DNA of 64,000 bases. Source: a bacterium. GTDB taxonomy: Bacteria > Acidobacteriota > Polarisedimenticolia > Polarisedimenticolales > Polarisedimenticolaceae. Shown here piece by piece: positions 1-8,571 of this stretch. Under the pieces are notes generated by a model that had not been told where the DNA came from, searched no databases, and was given only the letters and a program-made list of their open reading frames with translations. Position 1 is the first letter of the stretch; the number at the start of each line of letters is the position of its first letter. The translations under genes and the position numbers were made by a program. The DNA lies in NCBI GenBank assembly GCA_024226515.1, contig JAAELQ010000147.1, forward strand, positions 62,001 to 126,000, given 5' to 3'.

Positions 1-271
1 TCGCCGAGGCGTTGACCGCGCTGGCGATGCTCTGGTTGATGTTGTTCTCGATGATGCTGCGTCGCCCGAGCGCCCCGCGCAGGATGCCGAAGCCCAGGAT
101 CGCGGCCAGCTCCGAACCCTCGATCGAGAAGCCGAGGATCAGGCTCGCGTAGCTGACGGCGATGGCGATGATCAGCCCGACGAAATAGCCGACGATCAAT
201 CCGGGAGCGGTCAACTCCGGGATCTTGCCGCGACGAATCGGGCGCGATGAATCGGGAGACGGGCCTGCCAC
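1..271 (-). CDS. OPT family oligopeptide transporter, N-terminal part
   Basis: Only the first 90 codons lie in the window; the gene continues past base 1. The protein opens with a short basic tail, then a hydrophobic segment at about residues 26-48. It then shows SIEGSELAAILGFGILRG and ENNINQSIASAVNA, which match the first conserved block of OPT transporters. These are inner-membrane, proton-coupled importers of oligopeptides or metal chelates. The GTG start at 269-271 is chosen because AAGGAGG lies 5 nt upstream (277-283 on the plus strand). It runs in the same direction as miaE, pdxH and pckA, but a 95-bp gap separates it from miaE. The substrate cannot be read from this fragment. Confidence 0.8.
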   Translation of the reverse strand, partial: MAGPSPDSSRPIRRGKIPELTAPGLIVGYFVGLIIAIAVSYASLILGFSIEGSELAAILGFGILRGALGRRSIIENNINQSIASAVNASA

Positions 272-366
272 GCGGACCTCCTTCAGTTGCGACGAAGCCC
301 GGTTGTATCACCTGCCGGCCGGCGAACCAAGGACTTTCGCCCCGTTTCGCGCGCCCGGGCGGGGAT

Positions 367-993
367 TCAACCGTGGACGGAGGGGGACTCGCCGCTGCCG
401 ATGGCGTCGCTCTCGTACTGCAGCCAGGCCTTCCAGCGACCCTCGAGCCAGTCGGGCTCGGCTTCACGCCGGGCCAGCGCGAAGAACATCTCCCAGTGGC
501 GCTTCTCCGCCGGCCCGAGATCCGCCAGCAGCGCCGCGACCTCCGGGTCCCTGTCGCCGAGCCCGTCCAGCAGGCAGCTGAAGCGCTCGCAGCTCCGCGC
601 CTCGATCAGGGCGCCGATCAACAGACGATCGACCTTCAGCGCGGGCTCTCGGTCGGTCTGCGCGTTGCGCCGCAGCGCGTTCACGTACGCGTTGCTGCGT
701 CGCCGGCCCACGCGCCAGCCGCGGCGATGCAGCAGCACCGCGACCCGGCGCATGTGGACCACCTCCTCGATCGCCAGCGAGCTCATGCGCTCGACGAGCT
801 CCTGGTCGTCGGGGTAGTGCGCGACGAGGTTCAGCGCATACAGCGCCGCCTGCTGCTCGCACACGGCGTGGTCGGCCAGGAACTCGGGCAGGCGATCGGT
901 CGCCAGCCCGGCCCAGGCTGCAGGCGTTGCGCTGAGCAATGGCAACGCCGCGCGGATCTCGGCGAGGCTCTCGTGTTGCGCATCCGAGGACAT
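367..993 (-). CDS. miaE: tRNA-(ms2io6A37) hydroxylase, MiaE type
   Basis: 208 aa. MiaE is a ferritin-like di-iron monooxygenase that hydroxylates the isopentenyl side chain of ms2i6A37 in tRNA. The ligand set is visible: Glu46 in CEQQ, Glu77 and His80 in EEVVH, a Glu in EARSCERF, and a C-terminal ExxH in EKRHWEMF. Length and helix spacing fit the family. I take the ATG at 991-993. A GTG at 1006-1008 would add five residues and overlap the pdxH stop as GTGA, so translational coupling to pdxH is also possible. Transcribed with pdxH and pckA, although the functions are unrelated. Confidence 0.88.
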   Translation of the reverse strand: MSSDAQHESLAEIRAALPLLSATPAAWAGLATDRLPEFLADHAVCEQQAALYALNLVAHYPDDQELVERMSSLAIEEVVHMRRVAVLLHRRGWRVGRRRSNAYVNALRRNAQTDREPALKVDRLLIGALIEARSCERFSCLLDGLGDRDPEVAALLADLGPAEKRHWEMFFALARREAEPDWLEGRWKAWLQYESDAIGSGESPSVHG

Positions 994-1004
994 CGTCGGC
1001 TCCG

Positions 1005-1610
1005 TCACGGGCCCAGCAGCGACCGGATCCAGCGGCCGTCCTCGGCGGAATAGTCCACACGGTCGTGGAGGCGATTGTCCCGGCTCTGCCAGAACTCGAA
1101 ACGCTCGGGGATCAGTCGGTAAGCTCCCCAGAAGTCGGGGCGCGGGACCTCCTCGTCGGCGAAGATCCGGTCGAGCTCGCGGACGCGAGTCTCCAGTCGC
1201 GCACGGTCCACGACCGGCCGGCTCTGTGGCGAGGCCCAGGCGCTCAGGCGCGACGCCCGCGGACGGGCGAGGTGGATCGCGTCGGACTCCTCGGCGCTCG
1301 CCCGTTCGACGCGGCCCTCGATGCGGACCTGTCGATTCAGCGGCTCCCAGTAGAACAGCAACGCGGCGTTCGGGTTGGACTGCAACTCTGTCGCCTTGCG
1401 GCTCTCGTAATTCGTCGAGAACAGGAAGCCGGTCTCGTCGAACTTCTTCAACAGAACCATGCGGGCCGACGGGCGCCCGGCGGCGTCGGCCGTGGCCAGC
1501 GCGACCGCGTCGGGGAACTTCAGGTCGCAGTCCCGTGCATCCCGGAACCACACGCCGAACTGCTCGACGGGGTCCGCGGAGAGCGATTCGAGATCCAGCG
1601 GCGGTAGCAA
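1005..1610 (-). CDS. pdxH: Pyridoxamine 5'-phosphate oxidase
   Basis: 201 aa FMN flavoprotein that oxidises pyridoxine or pyridoxamine 5'-phosphate to PLP in the cytosol. Family motifs are in order: SARMVLLKKFDETGFLFSTN in the FMN-binding region, NPNAALLFYW, ASPQSR, then WGAYRLIPERFEFWQ and RLHDR near the C-terminus. The start is a TTG at 1608-1610, three bases after the pckA stop; no ATG or GTG in frame would retain the N-terminal strand. The protein lacks the roughly 20-residue N-terminal extension of the E. coli enzyme. It probably depends on pckA transcription. Confidence 0.92.
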   Translation of the reverse strand: MLPPLDLESLSADPVEQFGVWFRDARDCDLKFPDAVALATADAAGRPSARMVLLKKFDETGFLFSTNYESRKATELQSNPNAALLFYWEPLNRQVRIEGRVERASAEESDAIHLARPRASRLSAWASPQSRPVVDRARLETRVRELDRIFADEEVPRPDFWGAYRLIPERFEFWQSRDNRLHDRVDYSAEDGRWIRSLLGP

Positions 1611-1613
1611 ACG

Positions 1614-3200
1614 TCACTCGCTCGGCGCGGCGGCCTTGATCTCGTCGGAGGCGTGCTCGGCGTAACGCGCGAAGTTCTCACGGAACATCGCCGACAGCTT
1701 GGCGGCCTGGACGTCGTACGCCGCCTTGTCCTTCCAGGTGTCGCGCGGAACGAGCACCTCGGACGGGACGCCGGGGACGGCCGTCGGCACCGCGACGCCG
1801 AAGACCGGGTCCGGCCGCAGTGACGCGTCGTCGATCTGCCCCTCGAGCAGCGCGCTGATCATCGCGCGTGTGTGCGGGATCGGGATGCGGTGTCCCACCC
1901 CGTAGGGACCGGTGGTCCAGCCGGTGTTGATCAGCCAGACACTCGGTTCGTGCGTGCGGATCTTCTCGCCCAGCATCGTGGCGTACTCTTCGGGCCGCCG
2001 TGGCAGGAACGGCTCGCCGAAGCAGGCGCTGAACGTGGCCTGCGGCTCCTCGACTCCGCGCTCGGTGCCGGCGATCTTCGCCGTGTACCCGCTGAGGAAG
2101 TAGTACATCGCTTGCTCGGGCGTGAGCTTCGAGATCGGCGGCAGGACGCCGAACGCGTCCGCGGTCAGGAACACGATGTTGCGCGGATGACCGGCGCGAC
2201 CTTGCGGGACGATGTTGGGGATGTGCTCGATGGGGTAGCCGGCGCGAGTGTTCTCGGTGAACGCCGCGTCATCGAGGTCGAGCCGACGGGTGGCGTCGTC
2301 CATCACGACGTTCTCCAGCACCGTCCCGAACGTCTGCGTCGTCGCGTGGATCTCGGGTTCGTGCTCGGCGCGCAGGCGGATCACCTTCGCGTAGCAGCCA
2401 CCCTCGAAGTTGAAGACGCCATTGTCGCTCCAGCCGTGCTCGTCGTCCCCGACCAACGGCCGCTGCGGGTCGGCGGAGAGCGTCGTCTTTCCGGTTCCGG
2501 AGAGTCCGAAGAACAGCGCCACGTCCCCGCTCTGTCCCACGTTGGCCGAGCAGTGCATCGGCAGCACTCCGTTGCCCGGGAGCAGGTAGTTCAGCACCGT
2601 GAACACGGATTTCTTGATCTCGCCGGCGTACTTCGTGCCCGCGATCAGCACGGTCTTGGATTCGAGATCGAGCATGACCGCGACTTCGGAGCGCGTGCCG
2701 TCGCGCTCCGGCTCGCAGGAGAAGAACGGGGCGTGGAGGATCGTGAATCCGCCGTCGGCCGGACCGCAATCGCGGATCAGCAGGTTGCGCGCGAAGATCG
2801 CGGCCCACGGGTTCTCGGTCACGAGTCGGATGGGCAGCCGCTGGTCGGGGTCGGCGCCGCCGGCCAGATCCTGCACGTCCAGCTCCTGCCGGCCGAGGTA
2901 ATCGCAGACGCGCTTGCGCAGCTTCTCGAACGCCTCGGGCTCGAACGGCTGGTTGACGCTGCCCCAGGCGATCGCGTCGGCGATGCCCGGACGCTTCACG
3001 ATGAACTTGTCCTTCGGCGAGCGGCCCGTGTAGGGGCGTGTGTCGACGACGAGCGAACCGCCGTCGGCGACCCGTCCCAACTCACGACGCAGCGAGGCTT
3101 CGTACAGTCGGGGCACCGGCCGGTTCAGGTGCACCCGATCGTCCGCCGTCTCGATGCCCAGCGCGCGCAGTATGGCGACCGGTGAGGACGTTCCTTCCAT
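1614..3200 (-). CDS. pckA: ATP-dependent phosphoenolpyruvate carboxykinase
   Basis: 528 aa, the usual length for the ATP-using family. It converts oxaloacetate plus ATP to phosphoenolpyruvate, CO2 and ADP, the entry step of gluconeogenesis. Visible motifs are the substrate loop [16 protein letters not shown], the kinase-1a P-loop [11 protein letters not shown], the metal site DDEHGW, and [10 protein letters not shown]. The ATG at 3200 has GAGG six bases upstream. It is the first gene of the pckA-pdxH-miaE run and is divergent from rnd across 65 bp, so both promoters should lie there; I found no convincing -35/-10 pair for either. Confidence 0.97.
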   Translation of the reverse strand: MEGTSSPVAILRALGIETADDRVHLNRPVPRLYEASLRRELGRVADGGSLVVDTRPYTGRSPKDKFIVKRPGIADAIAWGSVNQPFEPEAFEKLRKRVCDYLGRQELDVQDLAGGADPDQRLPIRLVTENPWAAIFARNLLIRDCGPADGGFTILHAPFFSCEPERDGTRSEVAVMLDLESKTVLIAGTKYAGEIKKSVFTVLNYLLPGNGVLPMHCSANVGQSGDVALFFGLSGTGKTTLSADPQRPLVGDDEHGWSDNGVFNFEGGCYAKVIRLRAEHEPEIHATTQTFGTVLENVVMDDATRRLDLDDAAFTENTRAGYPIEHIPNIVPQGRAGHPRNIVFLTADAFGVLPPISKLTPEQAMYYFLSGYTAKIAGTERGVEEPQATFSACFGEPFLPRRPEEYATMLGEKIRTHEPSVWLINTGWTTGPYGVGHRIPIPHTRAMISALLEGQIDDASLRPDPVFGVAVPTAVPGVPSEVLVPRDTWKDKAAYDVQAAKLSAMFRENFARYAEHASDEIKAAAPSE

Positions 3201-3265
3201 CGTGGACCTCGCTCGCGAAAAAGGTCAGGATAGCGTCTGCATAGAACCTTGGAAAGGGGCCTGGG

Positions 3266-4387
3266 GTGCAAGCTCGAGCCATCCGCTGGATCGCCACGGA
3301 CGATGAACTGACCGACGAGTTGGGCCGGGTCGGCCCCGGGCCGCTGGGCCTGGACTCCGAGGCCGACTCCCTGCATCGCTATCCGGAGAAGGTCTGCCTG
3401 GTCCAGATCTCCCACGGCGGGCGAAACGCCCTGATCGACCCCCTGGCCGGGGTCGACATGGGCCGGCTCGGGCCGCTGCTGCACGACGTGGGCCTGCGCA
3501 AGATCCTGCACGGCGCCGACTACGACCTCCGCGTGCTGCACCGCGACTTCGGCCTCGAGCTGACGGGCCTGTTCGACACGATGATCGCCGCGCGGTTGGT
3601 CGGTGAGAGAGCGTTCGGCCTGGCGGCCTTGCTGCAGAAGTACCTCGACGTGACCCTGGACAAGAAGCACCAGCGCGCCGACTGGTCGCGCCGGCCGCTG
3701 TCTCCCGCGTTGCTCGAGTATGCGGCGACGGATACGCGCCACCTGGAGGCCCTGGTCGCCGAACTGGAGCCGCGGCTGGTCGCCCTGGGGCGCCGTGAGT
3801 GGGCGGAAGAGGAGTTCCGCAACCTGGAGGTCGTGCGCTGGACCGAGAAGGACCGCAGCGAGGCGTATCGTCGGGTCAAGGGGAGCAACGCGCTCGATCG
3901 ACGAGAGCTCGCGCTGCTGCGCGAGTTGTTCGCGCTGCGCGAGCGCGAGGCGCGTGAGCGGGGGCGCCCGCCGTTTCGCGTCATGCCCGACGCCGTCCTG
4001 CTGGCGCTGGCCGAGACGCGGCCGTCGCGCGTCGAGACGCTGGGATCGCTGCGCGGCCTGCCGCGGGGGTGGGAGCGCGGCCGCCGCGCGGAATCCTTGC
4101 TGCAAGCGGTCCGCACCGCCGAGGGGCTGGCGCAGGAGGAACTGCCGCCGCTGCGTTTGCCGCGCGAACGCCCGCGGATCAGCAAGGCCGTGGAGGAGCG
4201 GCTGAAGCGTCTGTGCAAGGAGCGCGACCGTATCGCCGAGGAGCTCGACCTGGAGCCGTCGGTCGTGGCGTCGAGGAGCGCGCTCGAGGCGTCGATCGCG
4301 CGCGTCGATCGCGGCGAGGAACCGGGACCACCCGAGATGCGGGGCTGGCAGGCCCGCTGCTTGCGCCCCGCGTTCGACGCGCTCTGA
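3266..4387 (+). CDS. rnd: Ribonuclease D
   Basis: 373 aa. RNase D is a 3'-5' exoribonuclease that trims tRNA 3' ends and other small RNAs. The DEDDy exonuclease domain fills about residues 1-200: LDSEAD carries the first Asp-Glu pair, GADYDLRVLH the second Asp, and YAATDTRH the Tyr and last Asp. A helical HRDC region follows at about 215-290, then a charged tail. GTG at 3266 is preceded by GGAAAGGGG. It is divergent from pckA. The C-terminal 80 residues are rich in Arg and Glu and less conserved. Confidence 0.92.
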   Translation: MQARAIRWIATDDELTDELGRVGPGPLGLDSEADSLHRYPEKVCLVQISHGGRNALIDPLAGVDMGRLGPLLHDVGLRKILHGADYDLRVLHRDFGLELTGLFDTMIAARLVGERAFGLAALLQKYLDVTLDKKHQRADWSRRPLSPALLEYAATDTRHLEALVAELEPRLVALGRREWAEEEFRNLEVVRWTEKDRSEAYRRVKGSNALDRRELALLRELFALREREARERGRPPFRVMPDAVLLALAETRPSRVETLGSLRGLPRGWERGRRAESLLQAVRTAEGLAQEELPPLRLPRERPRISKAVEERLKRLCKERDRIAEELDLEPSVVASRSALEASIARVDRGEEPGPPEMRGWQARCLRPAFDAL

Positions 4388-4458
4388 GCCCCGGTCGCGG
4401 TCCGACGGCTCGTCTTTCTCGTGGTTCCGCGCGTACCATGGATAGGAGCCCGAACACG

Positions 4459-5382
4459 ATGCAACGACCTCCGATCCAGCACTCGATCCTCGCGTTTTCG
4501 CTGTTTTTCGTCGCTTGCAGTGCGGCGGGCGCGGCCGATCCGCCGTCGCCGCCCGCGCCCGCGCCGCTGCCGTCGGCCGTCGACGCGAGCCGCTCGAACC
4601 AGGCCTGGCTCGGCCTGTGGCTGTCGGATGCCGTCGACGGTGGGGTCGAGGTCATCGCGCTCGTCCCGCGGGGCCCGGCGCAGGCGGGAGGGATCCGAGT
4701 CGGTGACGTGATCGTCGAGATCGACGGCAAAGTGGTTCCCAACGAGAACGGCCTGGGTCGCGTCCTCGCGAGGAGCGCTCCCGGCGACGCGGTGAAGGCG
4801 CTCGTGGTGCGCTCCGGCGGCCAGGTCGAGACCGTCGTCCGGCTCGGGGCGAAGCGTGCGCCCGCTGCGCCGAAGCCCCTCCTCGCTCCGTCGCCGCCGC
4901 GCGCTCCCGCCGATCCCGCCGCACTTGGTCTAAGATTCTCCCGCAGCCTCGAGACGTTCGGGGCCACGATCGCCGAGATGACGCCGGCCCTGCGCCGGCA
5001 TTACGGTGGAGACGCGCGAGCCGGAGTGCTGGTCACCCGCATCGACCCGCAGCGGCCCGCGGGCCTCCTCGGAATGAAGGTCGGAGACATGCTGGTCCGA
5101 GTGGGCGACAACGAAGTTCGCGACCGCTCTTCGCTGCGCGCCGCTCTGCTCGTGGTGAACCCGCGCGAGCCGCTGCGCGCGCGGGTCGTGCGCGACGGCG
5201 CTGGGCAGGATCTGAGCCTCGAGCCCGCCGAGTCCGCCGCGCAGGCCGGCCTCGCCCACGCCCGAGGGTTCTCGGTCGAGGGCGCGCGTCGGCGTCGGTT
5301 GGAAAGCGAACTCGAGCGGCTCGAGCGGCGTGTCGAAGAACTCAAGCGGGAGCTACAACGACTCGACTCCGAACAGCGATGA
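4459..5382 (+). CDS. Exported protein with two PDZ domains and a coiled-coil tail
   Basis: 307 aa. A signal peptide covers about residues 1-26 (hydrophobic SILAFSLFFVACSAAGA). A Pro/Ala-rich linker leads to a first PDZ domain (GLWLSDAVDGGVEV, then GPAQAGGIRVGDVIVEIDG). A second Pro-rich linker leads to a second PDZ domain (GVLVTRIDPQRPAGLLGMKVGDMLVRVGD). The last 35 residues form a Glu/Arg/Leu coiled coil. There is no protease domain, so this is an adaptor or scaffold in the periplasm rather than a DegP enzyme. The ATG at 4459 has AGGAG 10 bases upstream; an in-frame ATG at 4438 is possible. It overlaps the next gene by 4 bp (ATGA), so the two are coupled. Partner unknown. Confidence 0.8.
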   Translation: MQRPPIQHSILAFSLFFVACSAAGAADPPSPPAPAPLPSAVDASRSNQAWLGLWLSDAVDGGVEVIALVPRGPAQAGGIRVGDVIVEIDGKVVPNENGLGRVLARSAPGDAVKALVVRSGGQVETVVRLGAKRAPAAPKPLLAPSPPRAPADPAALGLRFSRSLETFGATIAEMTPALRRHYGGDARAGVLVTRIDPQRPAGLLGMKVGDMLVRVGDNEVRDRSSLRAALLVVNPREPLRARVVRDGAGQDLSLEPAESAAQAGLAHARGFSVEGARRRRLESELERLERRVEELKRELQRLDSEQR

Positions 5383-7040
5383 ACCTGGGCCTGTGGGCCG
5401 TCGTGTCCGTGTCGCTGCTGGCGGCGGGGCCGGGCGTGCGTGGCGACGAGCGAGTGCGCTCGTACCTCGCCGACCTGCCCGCCGACGTGCGGGAGGCGCT
5501 GGCCGCGGTCGAGGGACCTCCCCCGGCGAGCCGCTCGCCCGCCGAGCAGCTGAGCGCCGTGCTGGCGGCGTGCACCCCGTATTCGTTCGATATCGGCTCG
5601 GTGAACGTGATCACCGACCCGCGCTGGTTCTCCACGCTGCCGCAGCCCGGGCGCGGCGCCCCGCTGCTCGAGCTGCGCCGCTGGCCCGGTGACACCGTCA
5701 TGGCGGTCTACGCGCTCGCGGGGCCGCTGTCGTCGGGCGTCGAGAACCCACCGCCGCTCTCGCGGGCGGCTCTCGGCCTGGATCCCGGTTCGACGGAGAA
5801 TCACGTTCGCTGGAGCGGTACGGTCGACACCGCCGCAGGCGAGAGGCCGATCGTCTGGAGCGAGCGAAAGCTCGCGGGCCTCGACAGCCGCGTCGGCGTG
5901 TTGCTGATGCCCGGAGACGCCGGGCTCGGAGGGGCCGGTGCGGAGGATCTGACGCTCGAACTGGAGGCCGTGCTGGATCGGATGCAGATCCGACCGCGCG
6001 TGTGGTCGGCGCAGGTGCCGATCCCCGTCGGGAGCCGGATCGACATCCCCGAGGCAGGTGAGCCGCCGCGCGACAAGACCGAGGAGGACGCGCCCTGGGC
6101 CGTGGCCTACGCGCCCGGGTTCACCGTGGGGCTGCCCCCCGGTTTCCGCGCCCGGCGCATCGAGGAGTCCGTCCCGGCGCCCGTGGCGCGGGTGATTCCC
6201 GGAGGGCTGCTCTGGCTGCGCGGGAGGTTTCGGGACACCGAGGGCAACCGCGTGGTGGTCGGTGACGGCGAGCGCGTGGGCTACCTGGCGCGCGTCGAGG
6301 CGCCGGGGGCCGAGTGGGTCAAGGGCAAGGCCGCGCCGCTCGGCGCACCGACTGCGACGCTCGAGGCCGGTCAGGCGTTCGACCTGCTGCGCGAGCGAGC
6401 CAAGGCCAAGGCGGGGCGGGCCGAGCGCTGGGCCGAGGAGGGGTTCGCCGGCGAGTGGCTCGTGTTCCGTCTGGCGTTCGCGGATCACGGCTTCGAGATC
6501 GGTCTACCGGTGCTGGATGGCGCCCGCTCGGCCTCGCTGTACTGGATCGCCGCCACCTGGCGGCCGGAGCACCTGCCTCCCGCCGAACCGCCGGTCGATC
6601 CGGCCGCCCGCTTCGGGATCTCCTTCGACCGACTGACGAGCGCCGGCAAGGTGAACTCGCCATGGACCGAGGGCTTCCTCGAGGTGCCCGGGTTGCGACT
6701 CGAGGTGCCTCGCGACTGGGTGCCGGCGGCGTCGCTGCGTACCGACGACGGCTTCCCCGTCCGGCTGGTCGAACAGCAGACAGGCAAGACGCTCGGCGTC
6801 CTGGTGCGGCTCGCGGCCGACGAGCTGCCCGACACCGACGGCGAGCAGAGCGGGTGGACGACGCTCGGGAAGAACCGGGGCAGTCGCGCGAAGGCCGCCT
6901 ATCGCCGTGACGCAGACTCGATCGTACTGGCCCAGGAGGGCCACGGTTTCCTGCTGCGCCTGCTGGCCGAGACGGAAGCCAACTCCGTTCCCTGGGAGCG
7001 GATGGTGCGCTCGGTACAACTGCTGCGCGAGGGGTCCTGA
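5379..7040 (+). CDS. Exported protein of unknown function
   Basis: 553 aa. I do not recognise the family. A short N-terminal hydrophobic stretch (LWAVVSVSLLAAGPGVRG) looks like a Sec signal peptide. The rest is soluble, rich in Gly, Pro and Arg, and has no membrane helix. Three sections begin with similar hydrophobic-then-acidic text, suggesting repeated beta-rich modules, but I could not define a unit. It starts inside the stop codon of the PDZ-protein gene, so the two are translationally coupled and may act together in the envelope. It converges with the small gene at 7048 with only 7 bp between stops. Confidence 0.7.
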   Translation: MNLGLWAVVSVSLLAAGPGVRGDERVRSYLADLPADVREALAAVEGPPPASRSPAEQLSAVLAACTPYSFDIGSVNVITDPRWFSTLPQPGRGAPLLELRRWPGDTVMAVYALAGPLSSGVENPPPLSRAALGLDPGSTENHVRWSGTVDTAAGERPIVWSERKLAGLDSRVGVLLMPGDAGLGGAGAEDLTLELEAVLDRMQIRPRVWSAQVPIPVGSRIDIPEAGEPPRDKTEEDAPWAVAYAPGFTVGLPPGFRARRIEESVPAPVARVIPGGLLWLRGRFRDTEGNRVVVGDGERVGYLARVEAPGAEWVKGKAAPLGAPTATLEAGQAFDLLRERAKAKAGRAERWAEEGFAGEWLVFRLAFADHGFEIGLPVLDGARSASLYWIAATWRPEHLPPAEPPVDPAARFGISFDRLTSAGKVNSPWTEGFLEVPGLRLEVPRDWVPAASLRTDDGFPVRLVEQQTGKTLGVLVRLAADELPDTDGEQSGWTTLGKNRGSRAKAAYRRDADSIVLAQEGHGFLLRLLAETEANSVPWERMVRSVQLLREGS

Positions 7041-7047
7041 CCGGGGG

Positions 7048-7416
7048 TCAGTTCAGCCGGCGGATGACGCGCCGGATCTCACGATCCCCCTGCTGCTTCG
7101 CGGTGCCGACCGAGCCGCCGCCACGCGGGCCGACGATCGCTCCGCCGGTCGCGCCCGCAGTCGATCCGATGCTGACCGGACCGGCCTTTACCGAGGACAT
7201 CCCCAGGTCCTCTTCGGGGCGGGGGTAGATCGGTTGCGGCAGGCCCGGGCCGACGACCGGAGAGCGGTCGATCGCGCGGTCGAGGTCGCGAATGTAAAGC
7301 TCGTGCTGGCCCTCGGCGATGGGCTCGTCCGGCGTGAAGGGAGCCGGAGCCGCGAGGGCCGTGCCGAGGAAGCACAGAGTGGCCGCGGCGATCAGAGTCG
7401 TCGACAAGCGTTTCAT
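7048..7416 (-). CDS. Small exported protein of unknown function
   Basis: 122 aa. The N-terminus (KRLSTTLIAAATLCFLGTALAA) is a clear Sec signal peptide with cleavage after ALA. The mature part is about 100 residues, Pro/Gly-rich and without Cys; a glycine-rich centre (GSTAGATGGAIVGPRGGG) precedes a basic end. No domain is recognised. The ATG at 7416 is chosen because GGAGG lies 8 bases upstream; a GTG three codons earlier would sit on the ribosome site. It is separated by 65 bp from the phosphatase gene upstream. Confidence 0.65.
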   Translation of the reverse strand: MKRLSTTLIAAATLCFLGTALAAPAPFTPDEPIAEGQHELYIRDLDRAIDRSPVVGPGLPQPIYPRPEEDLGMSSVKAGPVSIGSTAGATGGAIVGPRGGGSVGTAKQQGDREIRRVIRRLN

Positions 7417-7481
7417 CGTGAACACCTCCGTTCGCAGGCGCTGACTGCAGCCTGCTGGTCGATCGGACCGGCAGGACTCTT

Positions 7482-8210
7482 TTACCCCGATTCGCCCCGA
7501 CGAGGCAAGTCCCGCGTGCGCTCGCCTGCGGCGAGGAGGGGAGGGAGGTCCTTCAGCGAGCCCAGCACGCGCCGGCCGGTCGCGCGCAGGTCCCCGGCGG
7601 GGGAGGAGCCCCCCTCGACGAGGATCACCGGAACCTCGGCGCGGCCGGCCGAGTCGACGTCGAGCACCATGTCCCCGACGTAGAGCGTCTCGTCGGGGGA
7701 GAGACCCATCTCCGCGGCGCAGCGGTGGATCATCCGCGGGTCGGGCTTCGTCGTCCCCACGGTGTCCGGCCCGTGGACCGAGTCGAACATCGAGAGCCAG
7801 CCGAGCTCGTCGAGGATGAGCCGCGTAAAACGCGCCGGCTTGTTGCTGGCGACCGAGAGTCGGATCCCCGCCGCGGCCAGCGCGCGCAGCGCATCGTCGG
7901 CCCCGGGGAGTGCGACGGTCAGCTCGCTGAAGACGTCGGCGTAGCGCTCGCGGAACTGCCGCACGCCGGCCTCGACGCGATCCGGGCCCACGAGGTCGGC
8001 GATCAACGACTCCAGCCCGTGTCCCACGGAACGCCGCACCTCGGCCGCGTCGAGCGCGGGCAGCTCGAACGCCGCGCGCGCATGGTTCAGGCTGTCGGCG
8101 ATCGCGCGATAGGAGTCGACGAGCGTGCCGTCGAGATCGAATACGATTCCGCGAACGTTGCGCGGAGAGAAAGCGGGGGATGTCGCGGTGGGCGTCTCGC
8201 CCGCCGTCAT
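7482..8210 (-). CDS. gph: HAD-family phosphoglycolate phosphatase-like hydrolase
   Basis: 242 aa. The HAD motifs are complete: motif I FDLDGTLVDS with the nucleophile and acid aspartates, motif II in SVASNKP, motif III lysine in TTKPDP, and motif IV GDMVLDVDSA. A helical cap lies between motifs I and II, as in phosphoglycolate phosphatase and PpaX-type enzymes. The likely role is removal of 2-phosphoglycolate or housekeeping dephosphorylation in the cytosol. Substrate is inferred from fold subtype only. The ATG at 8210 overlaps the stop of the upstream Cys-rich gene (ATGA), so the pair is coupled. Confidence 0.82.
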   Translation of the reverse strand: MTAGETPTATSPAFSPRNVRGIVFDLDGTLVDSYRAIADSLNHARAAFELPALDAAEVRRSVGHGLESLIADLVGPDRVEAGVRQFRERYADVFSELTVALPGADDALRALAAAGIRLSVASNKPARFTRLILDELGWLSMFDSVHGPDTVGTTKPDPRMIHRCAAEMGLSPDETLYVGDMVLDVDSAGRAEVPVILVEGGSSPAGDLRATGRRVLGSLKDLPPLLAAGERTRDLPRRGESG

Positions 8211-8422
8211 GGCATCTGGCGACGCGCCAGTTGCACGAGGGACGAGTAGTGGCGCTTCAGGTTGAAGCGGCCCTGCTCGCAGGCGCTGCAGCCGTCGCAC
8301 GTCTCGAACAGCGTACGGTATCCGCAGTCGAACGACCGGTACCAGACCTGATAGCGGATGCAGAAGAAGTCATCGTCGGTGTCGCGATGATGGCAACTCA
8401 TGCGTGAAGCAAAATCGCGCAT
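8207..8422 (-). CDS. Small Cys-rich protein of unknown function
   Basis: 71 aa from the ATG at 8422; an ATG eight codons later (before SCHH) is equally possible. Six cysteines and several histidines are spaced as SCHH, FFCI, FDCG, ETCDGCSAC. The C-terminal cluster CxxCxxC could bind zinc or iron, but no known finger is matched. It is rich in Tyr, Phe and Asp, not a GC-frame artefact in composition, and overlaps the phosphatase gene by ATGA. No convincing ribosome site is visible. I do not recognise the family. Confidence 0.6.
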   Translation of the reverse strand: MRDFASRMSCHHRDTDDDFFCIRYQVWYRSFDCGYRTLFETCDGCSACEQGRFNLKRHYSSLVQLARRQMP

Positions 8423-8483
8423 GGACGCGGTGCGTTGCGGTTGTCCCACGACATCCTCGTGCGGTCGGGCGTGTGCGTTTCGC

Positions 8484-8512
8484 TTGTCCTACCGTGCGAA
8501 CGTGAGTATAGC
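8484..8512 (+). promoter_or_regulatory. Sigma70-type promoter for asd
   Basis: TTGTCC (8484-8489) and TATAGC (8507-8512) are separated by 17 bp. A start site near 8519 would leave a 5' leader of about 53 nt before asd. Confidence 0.6.
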
Positions 8513-8571
8513 ACGGGGTAGAGGCGATCCTCGGGCGTCACAGCGGTGCTATCGTGGTCGCCGAAAAGAGC

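Noticed and set aside
367..1617. Apparent PdxH-MiaE fusion read in one minus frame
   Set aside because: The N-terminal half is out of the true pdxH frame; real proteins are separate.
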